From assembly GCA_947495775.1 (NCBI GenBank), contig CANMAQ010000006.1, positions 124,001 through 188,000 on the forward strand: a stretch of DNA of 64,000 nt. Direction: 5' to 3'. The notes below the pieces were generated by a model that was not told the origin of the DNA, searched no databases, and saw nothing but the letters and a program-made list of their open reading frames with translations. Of the stretch, positions 51,784 to 61,887 are shown piece after piece (within the stretch, counting starts at the first letter, position 1; every line of letters begins with the position of its first letter). Made by a program: the position numbers and the translations under genes. The DNA is from Jejuia algarum. GTDB lineage: Bacteria; Bacteroidota; Bacteroidia; Flavobacteriales; Flavobacteriaceae.

Positions 51784-51901
51784 ACGGCAGATATCATTTC
51801 ATTTAAGGCTGAAAGATAGTACATTTTATTAAGATAAATTAACTTAAGCAGAAAGGGCCTCTATAAAACTTTAAAACCAACCTTAGCGCATCACATATAC
51901 C

Positions 51902-51932
51902 TAAAAAGCCATCCCCTTAATGGCGATGGCTT
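51902..51932 (-). terminator. Intrinsic terminator after the first tonB gene
   Basis: AAGCCATC (51906-51913) pairs with GATGGCTT (51925-51932), and on the minus strand the stem is followed by TTTAG. It separates the tonB gene from the RemB-like gene. Confidence 0.65.
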
Positions 51933-51966
51933 ATGCATGTGAATGCCAGTGCTTCCTAGCGCATTT

Positions 51967-52764
51967 CTATTGTATTGAAAACGCTATAGGTAATGTATAA
52001 CGCACACTTACGGGTTTATCGCGTTGCCTGCCTGGTTTCATTACTGGAATTTCCTTAACAACACGTTTTGCCTCTTCTTCTAACTTAGGATGGGAAGCAC
52101 GGGTTTTAATATCTGACACCTTTCCTGTTTTATCAATTTGAAATTGAACATAAATATTCTGCTTTCCTTTTAAACCATAAGTATTGGCAATGGCTGTACC
52201 TTCAAACTTTCGTTGCACTAATTTTGTAATTTTATCAGACATGCATTTTTTCTTTGCAGCATTATTTGTTTTCTTTTCGCAACCCGGATATAATGGCACC
52301 TGTTCAATATGTACAAACTCTACCACAGGATCTACGGCCTCGGGTTTTTCTAAATCTGGGATATTAGGGTGCTCTATATCTATAAAATCATCTGTTAGCG
52401 GTAAATCAATAATAGACTCTATTGTAGTATCACTATCTTCTATAATTTTAACCGTATTAACAAACGCCTTTGGTTTTAATTTAGGCGTAGGTTTTGATTG
52501 CTTTACTACGGGCTTATAGATTTTAACTTCTCCTAAAGCCAGCTCTACATTTTCAATAGGAATATCTTCTTGTGCAGCATACTTTGGGATGTTATGCTCA
52601 AATTGCATTTCTAAAAGTCCAAAAGCAGCTAATAGGCATACAATAAGACCTATTTGAAAATAGAGCGTGGCGTTTTTTTGTAAATTTGCATCATGCTTTA
52701 GTGATGGTTTCACGTTACCCTTATTTTGCTGAATAGGATCGTGAGTTCGTTTTGAATTCTTCAT
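51967..52764 (-). CDS. Energy transducer TonB
   Basis: TonB links the inner-membrane ExbBD motor to outer-membrane receptors. One N-terminal helix (YFQIGLIVCLLAAFGLLEM) is followed by a charged and proline-containing linker (KQSKPTPKLKPKAF). The C-terminal domain shows VPLYPGCEKKTNNAAKKKCMS, YVQFQIDKTGKVSDIKTRA and PVSVRYTLPIAFSI. The frame is open to 52803, but the first 13 residues read as untranslated leader. ATG at 52764 (MKNSKRTHDP) fits the family better and gives 265 residues. It is a paralogue of the next tonB gene. Confidence 0.9.
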   Translation of the reverse strand: MKNSKRTHDPIQQNKGNVKPSLKHDANLQKNATLYFQIGLIVCLLAAFGLLEMQFEHNIPKYAAQEDIPIENVELALGEVKIYKPVVKQSKPTPKLKPKAFVNTVKIIEDSDTTIESIIDLPLTDDFIDIEHPNIPDLEKPEAVDPVVEFVHIEQVPLYPGCEKKTNNAAKKKCMSDKITKLVQRKFEGTAIANTYGLKGKQNIYVQFQIDKTGKVSDIKTRASHPKLEEEAKRVVKEIPVMKPGRQRDKPVSVRYTLPIAFSIQ

Positions 52765-52915
52765 GTGTTGTGATTTTTTATAAACTACAATAGTATAAGC
52801 CATTCAAAACTCAAACTGTTTCACATGCAAAAAAACAGTTATAAGTCCGTTGCTTTTTATTATTATAGTTTTAACGTTAATATTTTGATAAAATGGCAAG
52901 AAGCATACCAAAAAG

Positions 52916-52947
52916 AAATCCCGTTACATGAATTTGTAACGGGATTT
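52916..52947. terminator. Strong hairpin between the two tonB genes
   Basis: AAATCCCGTTACA (52916-52928) pairs exactly over 13 bases with TGTAACGGGATTT (52935-52947) around a 6-base loop. Short T-rich stretches follow in both directions. It may back up the terminator of the second tonB gene. Confidence 0.7.
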
Positions 52948-52980
52948 TATTTCTTAACATTAAGGTAATAATAGACCTAA

Positions 52981-53009
52981 AAAAAACCCTGAAACAAAAT
53001 GCTTCAGGG
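52981..53009 (-). terminator. Intrinsic terminator of the second tonB gene
   Basis: CCCTGAA (52987-52993) pairs with TTCAGGG (53003-53009), and on the minus strand it is followed by a run of eight T. It lies 29 bases past the stop. Confidence 0.8.
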
Positions 53010-53037
53010 CTATATATATCTGTATACTATACGTTAT

Positions 53038-53757
53038 TTAATCTTGTACTTGGAAGATGATAGGTAAAGAATAAGGTACGGTTACTGCTTTACCACGTTG
53101 TTTTCCTGGCTTCATTTGAGGCAACAGATTGATAACGCGTTTGGCTTCTTTTTCAAGACCAGGATGCGGTGCTCTAGCACGTACACCTGTTATGTTACCT
53201 GTTTTATCTATCTTAAAAATCACATTTATACGTTGTCTCCCTGATAATCCTAAATCACCAGCTAATTCTGTATTAAACTTTCTGTTTACAAACTTTGCTA
53301 TTTTTTCAGACATACATTGCTTCTTCTTCGCGTTGCTTCCTTTCTCACAACCTGGAAATACTGGAACGTTCTCAATAACAGCAAAGGGCACCTCTACATC
53401 TTCTTCTACCGCTTCAATTTCTATTTCTTCAACTTCCACGATCTCTGTTTCTTGATCTACCTCTGTAGACTCAATAACTGTTTCTTCTACCTCAACCTCA
53501 TCTTCAACAATCTCGATAACTTCTGGAGCTGCTGGTGGTGGTGGCGGTGGTGGTGGTGTTTGAATTTGTTGTGTTAAAGGAATTTCTTCTTCTAATTCGT
53601 CTTCTAAATCGAGTACATCGACAACGATATCAGATTTATCATACGTTTTATAATTGATAGCAAAATTTGCTAAGAATAACATTAACGCTAAACCAACTGC
53701 AAAGTACAGCGAACTGTTTCTTGAGACATTGGCTTTTGGATTTTTTTTAAGTTCCAT
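53038..53757 (-). CDS. Energy transducer TonB with polyproline/acidic linker
   Basis: A 239-residue TonB. The inner-membrane helix (LYFAVGLALMLFLANFAI) is followed by PPPPPPPPAAPE and a long Glu/Val-rich segment (about 85-145). The C-terminal domain (about 147-239) shows VPVFPGCEKGSNAKKKQCMS, IAKFVNRKFN, VIFKIDKTGNITGVRARAP and PYSLPIIFQV. A linker this acidic is unusual beside the classic Pro-Lys type. It may serve receptors such as the one at 7.1-9.9 kb. Confidence 0.95.
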   Translation of the reverse strand: MELKKNPKANVSRNSSLYFAVGLALMLFLANFAINYKTYDKSDIVVDVLDLEDELEEEIPLTQQIQTPPPPPPPPAAPEVIEIVEDEVEVEETVIESTEVDQETEIVEVEEIEIEAVEEDVEVPFAVIENVPVFPGCEKGSNAKKKQCMSEKIAKFVNRKFNTELAGDLGLSGRQRINVIFKIDKTGNITGVRARAPHPGLEKEAKRVINLLPQMKPGKQRGKAVTVPYSLPIIFQVQD

Positions 53758-53817
53758 AAATGTATTGGTTTTTCCAGAGGGCTAAAATAACTACTTATTT
53801 GTTAAAAATGCAAGCCT

Positions 53818-54195
53818 TTAGCTGTTTTTAACTCGTATTTTCTGTTTCAAAACAATAAGTACTCCTGTTAATAAAGCACCTATACTATTTGCTACAGCAT
53901 CGTAGACATCTAGAGATCTATAATTTGTTAAAGTACCTTGTAGAACCTCAATAAGTATACCAAATAATATAGATGATACCACGGCTATTAAAAGGGCCTT
54001 ATGTTTAGGTGTTTTAAAGTTAAAATAAAACGCACTAAACCACAAAAAACTTAACACGCCGTAGGCTATAAAGTGAAACCACTTGTCGGCATGATCTATC
54101 TTAACCTTTGGCATCTCATTTATACGCCCTAGACTTGCTATAGTAAGCAGGGTTGTATACGCAATAGCCAAGACAAAAGACAGCTTCTTAAGCAC
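53818..54195 (-). CDS. VanZ-like family membrane protein
   Basis: A 125-residue protein with four helices and the family features KIDHADKWFHFIAYGVLSFLW, SSILFGILIEVLQGTLTNYRSLD and YDAVANSIGALLTG. VanZ-like proteins are named from teicoplanin resistance, but most have other or unknown roles. It is coupled to gcvH by an 8-base overlap, an order conserved in flavobacteria (sprA, gcvH, vanZ-like). Confidence 0.9.
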   Translation of the reverse strand: MLKKLSFVLAIAYTTLLTIASLGRINEMPKVKIDHADKWFHFIAYGVLSFLWFSAFYFNFKTPKHKALLIAVVSSILFGILIEVLQGTLTNYRSLDVYDAVANSIGALLTGVLIVLKQKIRVKNS

Positions 54196-54568
54196 TGATT
54201 AGGGCTTTATAACCTTCATCTGATAATAGATTTTCAATCTCAGAAGCGTCTGAATATTTAATCTTAATCATCCATCCTTCCCCATAAGGATCAGAATTCA
54301 CTAACTCGGGCTCTTCCTCAACACCCTCGTTAAAAGCTACAATCTCTCCCGATAGCGGCAAAAATAAATCAGATACCGTCTTAACAGCTTCAACACTTCC
54401 AAAAATCTCATCGGCTTTTAGCGTTTCATCTACAGTTTCAACTTCTACATACACGATATCTCCTAACTCACTTTGCGCAAAATCAGTAATACCCACAACG
54501 GCTATATCACCTTCTATTTTTACCCACTCGTGGTCTTTTGTGTATTTTAATTCTGATGGAATATTCAT
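54188..54568 (-). CDS. gcvH: Glycine cleavage system H protein
   Basis: GcvH carries the aminomethyl group on a lipoylated lysine during glycine cleavage. The lipoyl site is K63 in FGSVEAVKTVSDLF, and the N-terminus YTKDHEWVKIEGD and DPYGEGWMIKIK are typical. At 126 residues it has standard length. It has its own promoter and is coupled to the vanZ-like gene. The other gcv genes are not in the window. Confidence 0.96.
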   Translation of the reverse strand: MNIPSELKYTKDHEWVKIEGDIAVVGITDFAQSELGDIVYVEVETVDETLKADEIFGSVEAVKTVSDLFLPLSGEIVAFNEGVEEEPELVNSDPYGEGWMIKIKYSDASEIENLLSDEGYKALISA

Positions 54569-54592
54569 AATTCTAATTTTATTTTATTTCCA

Positions 54593-54622
54593 CAAATGTA
54601 TGTATCCAAAACTAGATATCAA
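54593..54622 (-). promoter_or_regulatory. Promoter of gcvH
   Basis: On the minus strand TTG (54622-54620, within TTTG), a 19-base spacer and TACATTTG (54600-54593) match the Bacteroidota promoter pattern. Transcription would begin about 20 bases ahead of the ATG at 54568. Confidence 0.6.
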
Positions 54623-54639
54623 ATACTAATTTACATCTG

Positions 54640-57600
54640 TTAATTCCCAAAGTTATATCTTAAGGTTAAACCAGACCTAATTGTGGTTTGCGGAAATGCT
54701 GTAGATATGGCATAATCTGCAAATGCATAATCGAAAAAGAAAATCCCCGTTAGGTTTTTACTAAATGCGTAATCTGCCGAATATTTAAGCCCCCAAATGG
54801 TTTGTCCTGATGTAATTTGATTGTTCTCTAAATCCAAATACCTCACAATAGTTTTATTCTCTCTTACTGAGACGTCTGCTTTCATATTCAAGTCGCTTAC
54901 AATACGCTTTCTTGGCCCTGCCAACTTAGATTTTATACGCACATCTTTTATACGATAACCTAAGCCCACGATATACTCATTGCCCTGCACTTCGGTAATT
55001 AAATTGTTATCTAAACTTAAAGACAATAAACGGTCTTTTTTAATTTCGGTAAGCACTTTAAAAGAGTTTTTCATCTCAAATTCTATACGTACTAACGGAC
55101 TAAACATTTCGGTAAGGTTGATGTTACCAAATAGCTGTTCGTTTTTAAAATTACCCGATTGATCTACGGCCTCACTATTTCCTGCCGCATCTGCTGCTAT
55201 ATTGAAATTTGGATTTACAAAATCTAGATTTGTTTGAAATTGATTCACATTGTAACTTGAACGGTAGCCATGTGTTAAAGAAAAACGTCTAAATCGTTTC
55301 TTAAACCATTTAAATTTCATAAAACCTGTATACTTTACATCCCAATTAGGAATAGGTACATCTCTAAATGCCCCTAGCTTCACACTGTTTGGATCTGTGC
55401 CGCTATAGGCCGCTAAGAAAGCGGGCAATAATACGGCTTGATTATTTTTACCAAACCCTTTAGGGAAGCCATCGGCGTCTACATCGTTTACGTCTACACC
55501 TCGTTCTGCTGCCAATCGTCTTGCAATAGCCAAACGGTTTGCTCTAAAATCATTAAATGCCTCTGAATTGGTGTCATCACTTTGACTGAATGCTGTTTTA
55601 ATAAGCACTGTAGAAATACTGAAGTTTCCAAAGGTATTAGGTGTTAATGACGTATATTCTAAAGTTACAGGATCTATTATAAAATTCTCTGAAAAATTTT
55701 CGAGAGACGTTTTATTCCCACTCAAATCAATTTTTAAATCTTTCACAGGTTCCAAACTCGCAGAAATATCGAGCTGCTCACTATGGTTTTGAGAAAATTG
55801 CTCATTAAATTGATCGAATGTCGTTAACCAACCTCTTCGAGCAGCTTCAAACCTTATATTATCATTCTGGCTTCCAAAAACAAAACCAGTCGATGGTTTT
55901 AAAGTGCCTAAAAACCCTGGTGTTCTGGTATACCCTGGTAAAAACGTACCGTTATTTTCAGAGTAATTAACTTGAACGCGTTTCACACTCGTTAAAAGCC
56001 CTACGCCTGCATTATACAATTTAATCGCAGATTTACTTTTCTTCTTTTTAGGCTTTTTCTTTTTATCATCAGCTTTTGCTGCTGCTCCAGGTGTGGCTGC
56101 TGTCCTCGTTCGCGTCCTTACTGTGCGCACAGGTTTCTTTTTCAAACCTATGTACTTGTAAAAACGTCTCATATCTAAACTTGTGTTTAAATTATGGGTA
56201 TTAGAGTTTTGTACCGTATGTATGTCTCCATCAAAGCCTTCGATCTGTCCAAATATATCTGACCCCTTTTGCCATTGAAAATCCCCATTGTATTGATAGG
56301 TCGCATCTATAAAATTTAAGGTAGGTATTTTATTAAACGGTAATTGATACGTTAAGCCCAAACTCTGCGATTGTCTATTTGGGTCTCCCAGGTCTAATAA
56401 CCCGTCCCATACATCTAAAGAAGGGTCTTGTATGCCTTCTTCAAAATCATCATTTATAAAATAATTTCTAACAATTTTATTACTTGCGGCCGTAAAATTC
56501 AACTGCAGGGCCTTCGTTAAATTGTAATTGATTGTATATTGAAAGTCTGACGTATAGTTTCTTCTAAACAACTCTTCAATCCCAATATTACCGGCTGCTA
56601 AATCGACTTCTCTAAATTTCTGACGGTTAAATTGCCTATTAATATCCCCATTTACAGCAATACTGGTTGGCAAAAGATTAAAATTAAAATCTTTAATAAG
56701 CTTCCAATATTTACCTGTGAACAAAGAATCATTATTCTTAAAAGGTTCTACCGTTATTGGGTTAAAATTAAACGCATAATTAGCCCCGGTTCTTATGGTT
56801 TCATCTAAAGAGTTTTCAATTTCAAAATCGCGGTGGTCTACTTTGTTATACGAATAATTCAACGTTAGGTTTTCTACATCATAAAAACGTGGTGTTTTCT
56901 CTGTAGTTCTGTTTTTACGCACACCTATAAAGTTAATACTCTGGCGTCTTGTATAATCTTCGGATTGTTCTCGTACGCGATCCTTACCTTCTTGGGTCTC
57001 TTCTGCATCAATACGATCCTCTAACTCTAAATCTTCGAATTGTTGGTCGTATCTAGGTGTGATTAACTCTTCGCTTTGTGCGTAATTAAAAGGGATTTGC
57101 AGCCCCCATTTCTTAGGCAATAATTGGCCTACGTTTACATTAGTCACCACATCGTATTGCTGCACATCTTCTAAAGCACGTTGGCTAGGCCCTTGCTCTA
57201 GTGTTCCAAACCCAGAAGTACTTTGACGTCCTGTGGCACTAATATTTGCGAAATCTGCTAAATTGGTATCTACACTCAATACAGCTGCCCAACCGCCTTC
57301 ATTATCTAAATCGGATAAACGCAGTTCATTAAACCAAACTTGCGTACAGGCACTACCTGTTGTTGCATTTTTAACCCCCACCATTAACGTTCTCACGTTA
57401 CCAAAGTTGGGATTTCCCTTTATGGCAACACGATGTTGTCCAGAGACATAACCCGTAAATTCATTTTGTGCCAACGCAATGTCGCCATCAATGACATCAT
57501 AAAACACAGCGTTTTCCGTATTTGAGCTGCTACTTGACAAACTCTCTGCTTTTACCTTAGCTAATATTTCTATAGGCAAATTTATTTCATTCGCCGCTGG

Positions 57601-60600
57601 CCATAATGCTTCTGGCGTAAGACGGTTTGTTGGTGATTTCTCTAACGGAATTTCAATTTGATAATAGTTATCATTCAAATCATTACCAATACGTATAAAA
57701 CCGACTAGAGGCGCACCATTGGTATCTAAAAAGCCATTACCCTCATCTTGAGCGTGCATAAACATTCTTAAACGTTTATACTGACGCATATCAAGATTAA
57801 TATTTTTAAATGCCGCTCTTGAATCTTGACGGTCTAAATCACATACATTTAAAACTAAAGATTGTTCATTTTGATTGATAACAGTATTGTTATTAAACAG
57901 CTGCTCTTCTTGGATTCCAGGAGGACTCACGTAAGACCCACTGTTATCTATGGTTCCAATAATACCAACAGAAAACTCTGTGCCGTCTGTATCTGGGTCG
58001 TCTCCATCATTCTCTAAAGACATATTGAAACGTCTCCAATCACTACGTACTAAATCTAAAGTTCCGAAACGAAATACCGTTGGTCTTGTAAAATTTTCCA
58101 AATACATTCTCACAAATCGCGCTGAACGTAAATCTGTAATTCCACCTATCGCTTCTCTATCTGCACTTGCTACAGGAATGCGAAATAAATACCATCTTGG
58201 GTTTTGAACTTGAGCACTTGCAGCATTAGAAGTTACAATTCCATTTTGAAGTGTACGTGGTTCATTATTTCTAAAATCGACAATTAGAGGATTTGTCTCT
58301 ACATTGAGGTCTTGTGGCGTGATATCAATTTCATACTGAAAATAACTATCAATAGTATTCATGGTATTATCACGATTGATATCCTCGGCATCTGGTTGCG
58401 GATTTGCTGCACGTTGTGTATCGCTAAATGTATCTGGCGTATTCCCTTCTACCCCATTAAATCGTCTATAGCGTTCAAAAATATCACCTTCAGCATCCAA
58501 AAAGTACCGGTAATTATCATTTGCTGGATCCTCTAAATTTGCAAACGTATCCGATAGACGTCGCTCTTCTTCATCATCATAGCCATCGTAACCTACATCT
58601 TGATTCGTTCGTTCCTCTCCTTCTGAATCAAAGGCATAGATTAACGACTGGTTAAGCGGTATTACCGTTCCCCATTCTGTAGGCTGTAATAAACTGATAT
58701 CGCCATCGGGTGGCAATCCATTTTCATATTGTTTTCTACCGTCTTTAAGCACATCTTCAGAAATATTACCTAAATTAAATACCAGTTTTCCTCCTTGGTT
58801 TACAGCATCTTCTTGAAAAGGATCTTGTAACCAGAACTCTATAAATTCTACATTAGATTGCTCTAAATCGGTAGAGGTTAATTGTCGTGTAATACCAGCC
58901 CACCTTTGATTAGGGGTTGTTGTATCATCATTAGGATCGAAATTATAAGGTCCTCTTTCGTCAGGGTAATACGCTAAATCTAAGGTATTCAATACTGTGT
59001 TTTGTCCTGCTACGATCCCCTGTCGTGGAAATAATTCATTAATAAACACACGACTGGTGTACAAACTTGATAAATCTTCGTCTGTAATGCCATTTGGTCG
59101 TCTATTACTGTAAAAGATAGGGTCTATGGTATACCAGTTTAGCATGGCTCTACCATAACCGTTTTGTATGCCTTGTTGATCATCACCAGGAGAATTCTCT
59201 AAACCTATAGGCCTACTGGATAAGAACCACGCTAATTGCGATGATAAATCTATCGCGTTTTGGGCACCTTCAAAATCGTCTATATAAGATGTTGCTTCCC
59301 CATTTAAATCTGTCCCGTTTGGTGCGCCCGGTGCAAGATGTGCAAACTCTCCTCGTAATGATATATTAGAAGGGACATCGGTATCTATATTGGGTAGTTT
59401 ATTTACCAATCGTGTTAAAAAGGGAACTTCAGAAGAAAAATTTCCATTAAACCCAATAATGGTATTGTTAGTGGGTTCTGTTCCAAAATTGGCTTTTTGC
59501 GTGATGGGGCGCTCATTAAGATTTAAGAGCGTTCCTCCAATTACAAAATTATCATTAAACTTATGTTCTACATTAAATCCTGTAAAACGTCGTGTTTGCT
59601 GACCAAATACGGCATTATTCTCAGTAGAAACTTGAATTGGGGTATTAGAGGCTTTTAAAGCCTCATCTAAAATTTGCACACGTCCCAATTGGTAATTTAC
59701 GGTATAATCTACACCTTCTACTAAAACACGCCCTCCAGCTGTTACTCTTACAGATCCTCTTGGCACATTAAAGCCTCCAATAGGAATACCACTATCGCCT
59801 CCACTAGATTTATAACGTCCTTTTAATTTAAATTTATTTTTATCTGCTTGCTCTAAAGCTGCAATCTTTGTGCTGCTATACAATACATCATATACATATT
59901 TGGCTTGATCTGGGTTATATGTAGTAGGCTGCTCATAATCTCCATCTCCTAAGAGGTCAAATAGATATTCTCCAAAAGGTTCTGCGCTTGTAAAAATGAT
60001 TTTTCCATTTTGAGGAATTACAGTGACTCCTGGTACAAAATCGAAAAACCCATCACCTTGGCGTTGGGGATCGCCATTAAAGTTCAAACGGTCTAAATTA
60101 AATAGGCGAATAAGCGGTATACTTTCTATACGGTCTCTATCTGGGGTTCTATTGCCATCGTTATTGCTCACCATTCTTCGGTTTACATCGAAAACAAAAC
60201 CTTCATTAGGATCTACTGGTGTGATATAATTTAGAGGAGACCCTTCTTCGTAAAAAATATTTAATGTGAAGTCATCTTGTCCTAAATTAAAAGCTCCTGT
60301 ATCGTAAACGTTTTTCATCATCAAGTCCCAAATTGGTTGATTAACGTTTGTGATGCTACTTTTTAACATTTTTAGAACTAATGCATTGTTAGAGACCTGT
60401 GTTACTTGCCCTTGCCCATTGGTAGACACGGCATTAGGGTCTACACCATCATTGGCAAATTCCCCCACCTGGAACACCTGTCCTCCTAAGGTGTATTGGT
60501 AAGCTACTGCTAAAACCTCATCGGCATTAAGCCTTTGGTTTAAAGAAATGTACCCTAATTCTGAATTTAAGGTATATTCTTGACCATCTTGTAATTTGCG

Positions 60601-61881
60601 TGCATTTTCCAACCTTCCAAAATCGGAACCTTCACTCACATTTAAGCCTCCAAAACCACTTTGCGCTGTTGCAATATCGCGTATCGCTGTATTTAAAAGA
60701 GACCCAGAACCTATAGCAGTAGGATCGAAACCATTGTTGCTATTATCTGGAAAAACTCTTGTTTCTCTTATAAAATTTGCGGGTAAAGGATTGATAAATA
60801 TATTTTCAGGCACAGACTCTCCTAAATCCTGTAATGCTACAACATTTCTAACATCTTCTGTTCTGTTACTTCTATTTGTAATATAAACTTCTAATCGGGT
60901 AATTTGCAACCCTCTATTATTGATAAAAGGGTAATTCCTTAAGGATTCATCGTAGGTATCTCTAAAGTATTGTGCTAAGAAGAAGTGTCTATTCTCATCA
61001 TAATCTCTTATAAAAAAATCGAACTCTTCTACAGTACCTCCGCCTTGGGCGACTACAGTATTGCCTTGAGACTGCTGTTCGGCAAACACTCCTGTTATGG
61101 TTGTTCTTCCAAATTGCAATTGTGCTTTTACACCAAATAAACTTTGTGCACCTGTAATTAAAGAACTGTTTAAGGGCATATTAACATTACCAACTTCAAT
61201 TTTTCTTATAATATCATCTTCTGTTGGGGTGTACTCTAATTTTATAACCTGTTGAAAATCGAATGTTGCTTGGGTATCATAATTTGCATTTACTTGCAAA
61301 CGTGTTCCCACTTTACCTAATAAACTTAAACTGATACGCTGATCGAAATCGAATGTAAAGTTACTTCTGTTTCTTGGAGAAAAAGAGGGATTATCTTGCC
61401 TTGAAAACAAGACGCCTAAATCCATCTCTACAGAACCTTGAGGAATTACTTCTATTGTATTCCCTCCAAAAATAGTTTCAAAAAAGTTAGAGTTAACATA
61501 AAACTCTGGCAATAAGTTTTTGCGTTCTTCTTCAGCGCCTTCTTTTTTACCATCAAACGCATCAATCTTATCTTTGTAATAGTTTTTTAAATTTTCTTTA
61601 GCTATTAACGTTTTATACTCTTCTGGTGTTAATATAATAGGGTAATTGATATTGAATTTCCCTACTTTTTCTGTATACACATAGCGATCTGTAATGGGAT
61701 CGTAGGTATACGCAGACTGTATGCTATTAGGTTTTGCAGTTTTAATTTTGCCTAAGCTAAACCCTGTTTTTATTGAATCTTGAACTGGTTGCTGAGACCA
61801 AGCAGTTATTGTCAACAAGAATGTAATAATTAGGGTAAAATAGGTATGAATCGATCTGTAACAGCTATTCTTAGTAATCAA
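54640..61881 (-). CDS. sprA: Type IX secretion translocon protein SprA
   Basis: SprA is the giant 36-strand outer-membrane barrel through which T9SS substrates cross. This copy is 2413 residues long with a signal peptide (FTLIITFLLTITAWSQQ). Typical SprA/Sov segments are LPEFYVNSNFFETIFGGNTIEVIPQGSVEMD (near 125-155, here split in two), FDQRISLSLLGKVGTRLQVNANYDTQATFDF and KLEYTPTEDDIIRKIEVGNVNMPL. A lysine-rich stretch (KADDKKKKPKKKKSKSA) lies near residue 1940. It ends in the barrel strand GLTLRYNFGN. It starts 6 bases behind ruvA. The metalloprotease in this window is a likely substrate. Confidence 0.97.
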   Translation of the reverse strand: MITKNSCYRSIHTYFTLIITFLLTITAWSQQPVQDSIKTGFSLGKIKTAKPNSIQSAYTYDPITDRYVYTEKVGKFNINYPIILTPEEYKTLIAKENLKNYYKDKIDAFDGKKEGAEEERKNLLPEFYVNSNFFETIFGGNTIEVIPQGSVEMDLGVLFSRQDNPSFSPRNRSNFTFDFDQRISLSLLGKVGTRLQVNANYDTQATFDFQQVIKLEYTPTEDDIIRKIEVGNVNMPLNSSLITGAQSLFGVKAQLQFGRTTITGVFAEQQSQGNTVVAQGGGTVEEFDFFIRDYDENRHFFLAQYFRDTYDESLRNYPFINNRGLQITRLEVYITNRSNRTEDVRNVVALQDLGESVPENIFINPLPANFIRETRVFPDNSNNGFDPTAIGSGSLLNTAIRDIATAQSGFGGLNVSEGSDFGRLENARKLQDGQEYTLNSELGYISLNQRLNADEVLAVAYQYTLGGQVFQVGEFANDGVDPNAVSTNGQGQVTQVSNNALVLKMLKSSITNVNQPIWDLMMKNVYDTGAFNLGQDDFTLNIFYEEGSPLNYITPVDPNEGFVFDVNRRMVSNNDGNRTPDRDRIESIPLIRLFNLDRLNFNGDPQRQGDGFFDFVPGVTVIPQNGKIIFTSAEPFGEYLFDLLGDGDYEQPTTYNPDQAKYVYDVLYSSTKIAALEQADKNKFKLKGRYKSSGGDSGIPIGGFNVPRGSVRVTAGGRVLVEGVDYTVNYQLGRVQILDEALKASNTPIQVSTENNAVFGQQTRRFTGFNVEHKFNDNFVIGGTLLNLNERPITQKANFGTEPTNNTIIGFNGNFSSEVPFLTRLVNKLPNIDTDVPSNISLRGEFAHLAPGAPNGTDLNGEATSYIDDFEGAQNAIDLSSQLAWFLSSRPIGLENSPGDDQQGIQNGYGRAMLNWYTIDPIFYSNRRPNGITDEDLSSLYTSRVFINELFPRQGIVAGQNTVLNTLDLAYYPDERGPYNFDPNDDTTTPNQRWAGITRQLTSTDLEQSNVEFIEFWLQDPFQEDAVNQGGKLVFNLGNISEDVLKDGRKQYENGLPPDGDISLLQPTEWGTVIPLNQSLIYAFDSEGEERTNQDVGYDGYDDEEERRLSDTFANLEDPANDNYRYFLDAEGDIFERYRRFNGVEGNTPDTFSDTQRAANPQPDAEDINRDNTMNTIDSYFQYEIDITPQDLNVETNPLIVDFRNNEPRTLQNGIVTSNAASAQVQNPRWYLFRIPVASADREAIGGITDLRSARFVRMYLENFTRPTVFRFGTLDLVRSDWRRFNMSLENDGDDPDTDGTEFSVGIIGTIDNSGSYVSPPGIQEEQLFNNNTVINQNEQSLVLNVCDLDRQDSRAAFKNINLDMRQYKRLRMFMHAQDEGNGFLDTNGAPLVGFIRIGNDLNDNYYQIEIPLEKSPTNRLTPEALWPAANEINLPIEILAKVKAESLSSSSSNTENAVFYDVIDGDIALAQNEFTGYVSGQHRVAIKGNPNFGNVRTLMVGVKNATTGSACTQVWFNELRLSDLDNEGGWAAVLSVDTNLADFANISATGRQSTSGFGTLEQGPSQRALEDVQQYDVVTNVNVGQLLPKKWGLQIPFNYAQSEELITPRYDQQFEDLELEDRIDAEETQEGKDRVREQSEDYTRRQSINFIGVRKNRTTEKTPRFYDVENLTLNYSYNKVDHRDFEIENSLDETIRTGANYAFNFNPITVEPFKNNDSLFTGKYWKLIKDFNFNLLPTSIAVNGDINRQFNRQKFREVDLAAGNIGIEELFRRNYTSDFQYTINYNLTKALQLNFTAASNKIVRNYFINDDFEEGIQDPSLDVWDGLLDLGDPNRQSQSLGLTYQLPFNKIPTLNFIDATYQYNGDFQWQKGSDIFGQIEGFDGDIHTVQNSNTHNLNTSLDMRRFYKYIGLKKKPVRTVRTRTRTAATPGAAAKADDKKKKPKKKKSKSAIKLYNAGVGLLTSVKRVQVNYSENNGTFLPGYTRTPGFLGTLKPSTGFVFGSQNDNIRFEAARRGWLTTFDQFNEQFSQNHSEQLDISASLEPVKDLKIDLSGNKTSLENFSENFIIDPVTLEYTSLTPNTFGNFSISTVLIKTAFSQSDDTNSEAFNDFRANRLAIARRLAAERGVDVNDVDADGFPKGFGKNNQAVLLPAFLAAYSGTDPNSVKLGAFRDVPIPNWDVKYTGFMKFKWFKKRFRRFSLTHGYRSSYNVNQFQTNLDFVNPNFNIAADAAGNSEAVDQSGNFKNEQLFGNINLTEMFSPLVRIEFEMKNSFKVLTEIKKDRLLSLSLDNNLITEVQGNEYIVGLGYRIKDVRIKSKLAGPRKRIVSDLNMKADVSVRENKTIVRYLDLENNQITSGQTIWGLKYSADYAFSKNLTGIFFFDYAFADYAISTAFPQTTIRSGLTLRYNFGN

Positions 61882-61887
61882 AATATG

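Noticed and set aside
52765..52803. Longer reading of the first tonB gene from 52803
   Set aside because: The extra 13 residues do not fit the family N-terminus, and ATG 52764 gives the expected cytoplasmic start.
53530..53560. GGTGGTGGC-type repeat as a microsatellite
   Set aside because: It encodes the polyproline linker of TonB on the minus strand, so it is explained by the protein.
54980..60886. Several plus-strand open frames of 60-96 codons within sprA
   Set aside because: All are antisense to continuous, recognisable SprA coding sequence and show no domain of their own.
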